From contig CAYZVO010000002.1 in assembly GCA_964481655.1 (NCBI GenBank), positions 66,863 to 130,862 on the forward strand: a stretch of 64,000 bases of DNA, given 5' to 3'. This DNA is from CALDOK01 sp964481655 (lineage in GTDB: Bacteria > Myxococcota_A > UBA796 > JAFGLY01). The notes below the pieces were generated by a model. The model made no database searches. It had not been told where the DNA came from and saw only the letters and a program-made list of their open reading frames with translations. Of this stretch, positions 59,601 through 64,000 are shown one piece after another; the first letter of the stretch is position 1; the number at the start of each line of letters is the position of its first letter. The position numbers were made by a program, and so were the translations under genes.

Positions 59601-62600
59601 ATGTGGCTGTCCCGCCTCTCGGTCCGCCGGCCCGTGCTGGTGACCATGGTGGTGGGCTTCTTCGTGCTCTTCGGGCTGGTCTCGGCCCCCAAGATGCCCG
59701 TGGAGCTGCTGCCCAACGTCGATCTGCCCTACGTGATGGTCACCATCGTCTACCCGGGATCGGCCCCTGAGGACGTCGAAAACGGCATCCTCATCCCCCT
59801 CGAGGACGCCCTGGGCGAGGTCAACCACCTCGAGAAGCTCCGGGCCACGGCCCTGCCCGATGCTGGCTGGCTGCTGCTCGAGCTCGACATGGGCACCGAC
59901 GTCAACGCCACCATCGAGGAGATCCGCGCGGCCCTGGACGAGCACTGGGACGAGCTGCCCAGCGGGGTGCGCCGCCCCACCATCAAGGCCATCTCGGCCT
60001 CGGCGGTGCCCATCGTGCAGCTGGCGGTGACCGGACCCGGCGACCTGAGCGAGCTGACCGACTGGGTCCAGGACAACGTGCGGGAGCCCATCGCCCGCAT
60101 CCCCGGCGTCGCCGCCGTGGATCTGACCGGCGAGCGGGAGCGCGAGGTCCAGGTCGAGGTCGACCAGGGCCGGCTGCTGGCCCACCACCTGACCCTCGGC
60201 CACGTCATCGAGGCCGTGCGGGCCGGCGGCGTGGACATCCCCGCGGGCACCCTCGACAGCGGCGAGTCGGCCATCCCGGTGCGCCTGGCGGCCAGCTACG
60301 GCTCCCTCCAGCAGCTCGAGCAGGCCATGATCAGCGCCCCCACCGGGGAGCGCCTGCCCCTGTCCGCTGTGGCCACGGTCACCCAGGCCACCAGCCCGGG
60401 CACCACCTACGCCCGCATCCAGGGCAAGCAGGCCGTGGGCGTCTCCGTGGGCAAGCGCCCCGACGCCAACACCGTGGCACTGGGCGCCGCCGTGCTGGAC
60501 CAGCTCGAGGACATCCGCGGGCGCGCCCCCCCTGGCACCGAGCTGCACGTCTTCTACGACATGAGCGAGGCCATCCGGGCCAGCATCCGCAGCCTGATCA
60601 CGACCCTCGCCCTCTGCGTGCTGCTCACCGCGGGCCTGCTCTACCTGTTCCTGCACGACTGGCGCGGCACCGCGGTGGTGGCCATCTCCATCCCCTGCTC
60701 CCTGGTGGGGACCCTGACCTTCGTCTACCTGGCGGGCTTCTCGGTCAACTACATGACCCTGATGGGGCTGGCGATCACGGTGGGCACCCTGGTGGACGCC
60801 TCCATCGTCGTGCTCGAGAGCATCGCCCGGGAGGTGGAGCAGGACAGCGACGCCGCCGCGGCCGCCGACCGGGGCACGGCCCGGGTCTTCCTGGGGGTGG
60901 TGGGCTCCACCATCACCAACATCGCCGTGTTCACCCCCATCGCCTTCATGCAGGGCATCGCCGGCAAGTTCTTCGTGCAGTTCGCCTTCACCGTCAGCTT
61001 CTCCATGGTGCTGGCGCTGCTGGTGAGCTTCACCCTGACCCCCATGCTTGCCAGCCTGCTGTACCGCAACACGGCCGGCAAGCCGGTGGCCATGAAGCGG
61101 GTCGGCCCCCTCGCGCGGCTGTGGGACCGGGGCTACGCCCGCACCGAGACCGCCTACCGGGGCATCATCCGCTGGGTCATCGGGCACCGCCTCACCACCA
61201 TCGGCGGCCTGGCAGGCCTGCTGGTGGCGGCGGTGCTGCTGCTGGGCCCCGTGGTCCCCATGGGATGGATCTCGAACCCCGATCAGGGCTTCTTCGTGGC
61301 CCAGATCTCCCTGCCCCGGGACGCCAGCGTCGAGGAGACCGCCGACGCGGTGACCCGCGCGGAGCGGGTGCTGCTCGCGCACCGGGCCGTGGACACGGTC
61401 TACAGCGAGGTCGGGCAGTACAAGTCCCTGTTCGGCGCCATCAAGGGCCGCAACCGGGCCGAGAGCCAGGTCGTGCTCATCGACAGCGACGCCCGGGTCT
61501 CCACCGCGCGGGTGATGGACGATCTGCGGGCCGAGCTGGCTGTCTCCGTGCCGGGCGCCGAGATCATGCTCAAGGAGCTGGGCGCGGGGGAGTCGGCCAT
61601 CCGTGACGACGTCATGATCGAGGTGATCGGGCCCGATCCGGAGGTCATCTCGGGTCTGGTGGACATGGTCGTGGATCTGCTGGACTCCATGCCCAACCTG
61701 GTGGACATCGATCGCAGCGGCGACGAGCTGGGACCCCAGATCCAGGTCACCCCCCACCGGGCACGCCTGGCGGACGCCGGGGTCACCCCGGCCCAGCTGG
61801 GCCTGCTGCTGCGGGCCGCCATCGAAGGCGACACCGAGGCCAGGCTGCGCGGCGATGACGACGAGCAGGCCGTGCGGGTGCGCCTGGGGGCGCGCTGGCG
61901 GGACGACCTGAGCGCCGTGGCGGCCACCACCGTGCAGACCGCCTCGGGGGCCCAGGTGCCCTTGAGGGAGCTGGCGGTCGTCCAGGAGACGGAGTCCCCC
62001 CTGATCATCTCCCGCCAGGAGCGGGCGCGCCGGGTCACCGTGTTCGCCAACCTCAGCCACGGCGCCATCGGCGACACGGCGGCCAAGCTGAAGCAGGGCG
62101 TGTCCCTGATGAGCCTGCCCGACGGCTACACCATCCGGGTGGGCGGTGAAGAGGAGCAGCGGGCCGAGGCGGCCGGTGAGATCGCCGCCGCCCTGCTGCT
62201 GGCGGTGGTGCTGATCACCATGCTGCTCGCGGGCCTGCTCGAGTCCCTGGTGCACCCCTTCACCATCCTCTCGACCCTGCCCCTGGCGCTCATCGGCGTG
62301 CTGCTGGCCCTGGCGGCCACGGGGGTGGAGCTGGACATCTTCGGCCTGATGGCGGTGGTGATGCTGGTGGGCATCGTGGTCAACAACGCCATCCTGATGC
62401 TCGAGGAGACCGGCCACCAGCGGGCGGAAGGCCAGCCCCTGGATCGGGCCCTCGAAGAGGGCGCCCTGCGTCGGCTGCGGCCCATCCTGATGACCTCGCT
62501 CTCCACCGTGGCCGGCATGATCCCCCTGGCCATGGCCCTGGGCCCCGGCGCCGAGCTGCGCCAGTCCATGGCCCTGGTCAGCATCGGCGGCGTGGGATCG

Positions 62601-62681
62601 TCAGCCCTGCTGGTGCTGGTGGCCTGCCCCGCGATCTACCACCTGGTGGAGCGGGTGCGGGGGCGGATTGTGGGGAGGTAG
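59601..62681 (+). CDS. RND-family efflux transporter, inner-membrane pump
   Basis: The 1026-residue product is a full AcrB-type trimeric antiporter: TM1 at the N-terminus (VLVTMVVGFFVLFGLV), a large periplasmic porter domain, TM2-6 (about 330-480), a second porter domain and TM8-12 (about 860-1010). The proton-relay pair in TM4, DD in AcrB, is here D399-A400 (GTLVDASIVVLES), and TM10 shows VNNAILMLEE. Single-Asp versions exist among RND families, so transport is still likely, but coupling may differ. It forms an operon with the adaptor just upstream. Substrate unknown. Confidence 0.93.
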   Translation: MWLSRLSVRRPVLVTMVVGFFVLFGLVSAPKMPVELLPNVDLPYVMVTIVYPGSAPEDVENGILIPLEDALGEVNHLEKLRATALPDAGWLLLELDMGTDVNATIEEIRAALDEHWDELPSGVRRPTIKAISASAVPIVQLAVTGPGDLSELTDWVQDNVREPIARIPGVAAVDLTGEREREVQVEVDQGRLLAHHLTLGHVIEAVRAGGVDIPAGTLDSGESAIPVRLAASYGSLQQLEQAMISAPTGERLPLSAVATVTQATSPGTTYARIQGKQAVGVSVGKRPDANTVALGAAVLDQLEDIRGRAPPGTELHVFYDMSEAIRASIRSLITTLALCVLLTAGLLYLFLHDWRGTAVVAISIPCSLVGTLTFVYLAGFSVNYMTLMGLAITVGTLVDASIVVLESIAREVEQDSDAAAAADRGTARVFLGVVGSTITNIAVFTPIAFMQGIAGKFFVQFAFTVSFSMVLALLVSFTLTPMLASLLYRNTAGKPVAMKRVGPLARLWDRGYARTETAYRGIIRWVIGHRLTTIGGLAGLLVAAVLLLGPVVPMGWISNPDQGFFVAQISLPRDASVEETADAVTRAERVLLAHRAVDTVYSEVGQYKSLFGAIKGRNRAESQVVLIDSDARVSTARVMDDLRAELAVSVPGAEIMLKELGAGESAIRDDVMIEVIGPDPEVISGLVDMVVDLLDSMPNLVDIDRSGDELGPQIQVTPHRARLADAGVTPAQLGLLLRAAIEGDTEARLRGDDDEQAVRVRLGARWRDDLSAVAATTVQTASGAQVPLRELAVVQETESPLIISRQERARRVTVFANLSHGAIGDTAAKLKQGVSLMSLPDGYTIRVGGEEEQRAEAAGEIAAALLLAVVLITMLLAGLLESLVHPFTILSTLPLALIGVLLALAATGVELDIFGLMAVVMLVGIVVNNAILMLEETGHQRAEGQPLDRALEEGALRRLRPILMTSLSTVAGMIPLAMALGPGAELRQSMALVSIGGVGSSALLVLVACPAIYHLVERVRGRIVGR

Positions 62682-62830
62682 CCTGGACGTGCCCTTGGAC
62701 GGCGGGTGCTCGCCGGAGTAACTGGCACCACTGCCGTGGTCCTCGACTGTGGTCAGGAACCCAGCCGGCGGGAATGGTGTCAAGAAGGCAGCCCCCACGC
62801 CGATGAGGTAGACTAGCGCAGGAGACCCGC

Positions 62831-63568
62831 ATGGCGACGACATTCCTGCATAGCGCGACCCAGCACGGTGACTTCGTTCGCCTGGGTCTGCCGAGCTGCT
62901 CTGGGGAGCTGCCGCTGCTGCCTTGGGTCATGACTCGGCCCAAGGGGAGCGATGTCGCTGGTGCGCTCATCGAGATGATGAAGCGCGACCTGGTGTTGCC
63001 CGCGCTGCGCGCGCGCACCCAGAAGCGGTTCGTCGAGGTGATGAAGGAGAAGTCCCGCACGCTCTTCATGCGCCTCGAGGCGCTTAGGATGCTGCTCCCG
63101 GACCAGGAAGGCGACGACGAGACGCTCTTCGCGATCGCCGAGGACCTGGGCGGCTTGCGCTGGCGGAGCGCGGTCGTGGATGGGCTCGCGCACCTGCGCC
63201 GGGCCAACGCGCTGTGTGTGGCGCTACCCAGCGATCTCGATCAGGTCAGCGACTTCCAGCGGGACAACATCGTGGCCCAGGCTGGGACCCGAATGGCGTG
63301 GACGTGGGGGATCGTCTGCATGGTCACCATGCACGAGCACCCCAAGCTCGCCAACACCGCGGTCCGCAATGGGGTGCTGCGCATGATCGTGGTGTCCTCC
63401 CGTGCAGCGTACATCAGCGCCCGCCTACTCGAGCTGGGGGAAGGGGCCGACATCGCCCCCGAGGATCTCGAGGACGAAGCCCTCGCCCTCGAGGCTCTCG
63501 ACGAAATGTCCTCCCAGGGTTCCGAGCCCATTCCCTGGGACCGCGTCCGGGCGTCGTTGGCTGGTTGA
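62831..63568 (+). CDS. Large antitoxin-like partner of the RelE toxin (245 aa)
   Basis: The first 210 or so residues are a helical, cytoplasmic domain that I do not recognise (MATTFLHSATQHGDF, LIEMMKRDLVLPALRARTQK, LANTAVRNGVLRMIVVSSRA). The C-terminus (EPIPWDRVRASLAG) looks like the toxin-wrapping tail of RelB-type antitoxins, which often end in PIPWEEVKAEL-like sequences. A GGAG precedes the ATG, and a TAGACT box lies at 62809-62814. The RelE-like gene starts 4 bases after the stop. Usual RelB antitoxins have about 80 residues, so the N-terminal domain may be a novel sensor or DNA-binding part. Confidence 0.65.
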   Translation: MATTFLHSATQHGDFVRLGLPSCSGELPLLPWVMTRPKGSDVAGALIEMMKRDLVLPALRARTQKRFVEVMKEKSRTLFMRLEALRMLLPDQEGDDETLFAIAEDLGGLRWRSAVVDGLAHLRRANALCVALPSDLDQVSDFQRDNIVAQAGTRMAWTWGIVCMVTMHEHPKLANTAVRNGVLRMIVVSSRAAYISARLLELGEGADIAPEDLEDEALALEALDEMSSQGSEPIPWDRVRASLAG

Positions 63569-63572
63569 GTCT

Positions 63573-63833
63573 GTGGGCTACGCCATCGAGGTCACACCGC
63601 GCGCCCAGCGGGATCTCGTGGGCTTGCGTCGCAAACAGCGTGAGCGCGTCGTGCGAGCCATCGACGGGCTCGCCGAAGAGCCACGTCCCCCGGGCAGCAA
63701 GCTGCTGAAGGGCAAGCTGCAGGACCACCGTCGAATCCGTGTTGGCAGTTTCAGGGTGCTCTACCAGGTCTTCGACCAGCGCTTGGTGGTCCTGGTGGTG
63801 CGTGTGCGGGACCGGAAGGATGTGTATCGGTAG
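63573..63833 (+). CDS. RelE/ParE-family toxin
   Basis: The GTG at 63573 opens an 86-residue frame typical of RelE mRNA interferases: YAIEVTPRAQRDLVGLRRKQ, VVRAIDGLAEEPRPPGSKLL, KGKLQDHRRIRVGSFRVLYQ and a VLVVRVRDRKDVYR end. The RIRVGSFRVLYQ stretch and the RKDVYR tail are family signatures. It should cleave mRNA on the ribosome when not bound by its partner. The 4-base spacing to the upstream gene argues for a toxin-antitoxin operon. Confidence 0.88.
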   Translation: MGYAIEVTPRAQRDLVGLRRKQRERVVRAIDGLAEEPRPPGSKLLKGKLQDHRRIRVGSFRVLYQVFDQRLVVLVVRVRDRKDVYR

Positions 63834-64000
63834 GTCTGGCGGCGACCTTCACGTTGTGGTCCCACCTATGACACAATGCTCGACGATGGCGAACGCTGGC
63901 CGCCGGCCGAGGGACCCCCAATGTCGAAAAAGGCCCTGACCGAAACCGAGAGCAGGCGACAGAACGCCATGGGGTAGCATGAAAGCGGACAACCAGCGTT

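Noticed and set aside
63921..63977. Start of a type I restriction gene (MSKKALTETE...)
   Set aside because: The frame ends at a TAG after 18 codons and the window closes soon after; the similarity is too short.
63834..64000. A gene or element in the last 167 bases
   Set aside because: Only short, unsupported frames are present; I see no start with a Shine-Dalgarno leading to a convincing product.

Overview
The window looks like a fragment of an uncultured, high-GC, anaerobic Myxococcota-type (former Deltaproteobacteria) genome. The reasons are an AgmX/PglI-type protein, a MYXO-CTERM-like surface-protein tail, a MopE-type metal-binding motif with FG-GAP repeats, many lipoproteins with Asp/Thr/Pro-rich linkers, TSP3-OmpA proteins and a very large Ser/Thr kinase. 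These are joined to Wood-Ljungdahl carbonyl-branch genes. Two runs of 10 N (22188-22197 and 57997-58006) and several poly-C/poly-G stretches show that this is a scaffold with damaged contig ends. I see no rRNA, tRNA, CRISPR array or complete insertion sequence.

Left part. After a secreted FG-GAP protein cut by the window edge, a tight minus-strand operon (12613 down to 1522) encodes a REC-RAM regulator, NuoE-like and NuoF-like subunits, a 1230-residue iron-sulfur flavoprotein with a NuoG-like C-terminus, a cysteine-rich soluble histidine kinase, an NtrC-like regulator that lacks the sigma-54 contact loop, and a small exported protein. The redox subunits resemble the StnABC/HydBC electron-bifurcating family and probably exchange electrons between NADH, NADPH and ferredoxin. 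Next come a membrane protein fused to a sulfatase-like remnant, a PhnD-like gene broken by an amber codon, and a divergent kinase-ATPase-TPR protein.

Middle. mutA and mutB (methylmalonyl-CoA mutase) are followed by an AgmX/PglI protein, a pseudopilin with a near-perfect sigma-54 promoter, a LURP-one-like protein, a PLP-dependent dehydratase translationally coupled to a fatty acyl-CoA reductase-like protein, and envelope proteins. At 36695-37089 lies a short thioredoxin-like lipoprotein gene. Its UGA codon replaces the first cysteine of a CxxC motif and is followed by a hairpin with a GGUCU loop, as in bacterial SECIS elements. The gene also seems to have lost its middle.

Right part. A minus-strand cluster (51732 down to 37099) carries two CooC-type ATPases flanking a MetE/UroD-like protein, an outer-membrane protein, CO dehydrogenase (acsA), a natural fusion of acetyl-CoA synthase with the corrinoid protein small subunit (acsB-acsD), a GxxExxY gene between inverted repeats, acsC, the corrinoid-protein activator acsV, and a triple FGE-domain lipoprotein coupled to it. 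It is followed by two AgmX/TonB-like or anchored envelope proteins, a hydrolase, meaB (GTPase chaperone of the mutase), an RND efflux pair, and a RelE toxin whose partner is an unusually large antitoxin-like protein.

Together the genes suggest acetyl-CoA synthesis or cleavage, propionate/succinate conversion through B12 enzymes, and a redox-regulated transhydrogenase balancing the carriers. The folate branch and the selenocysteine machinery are not in this window.
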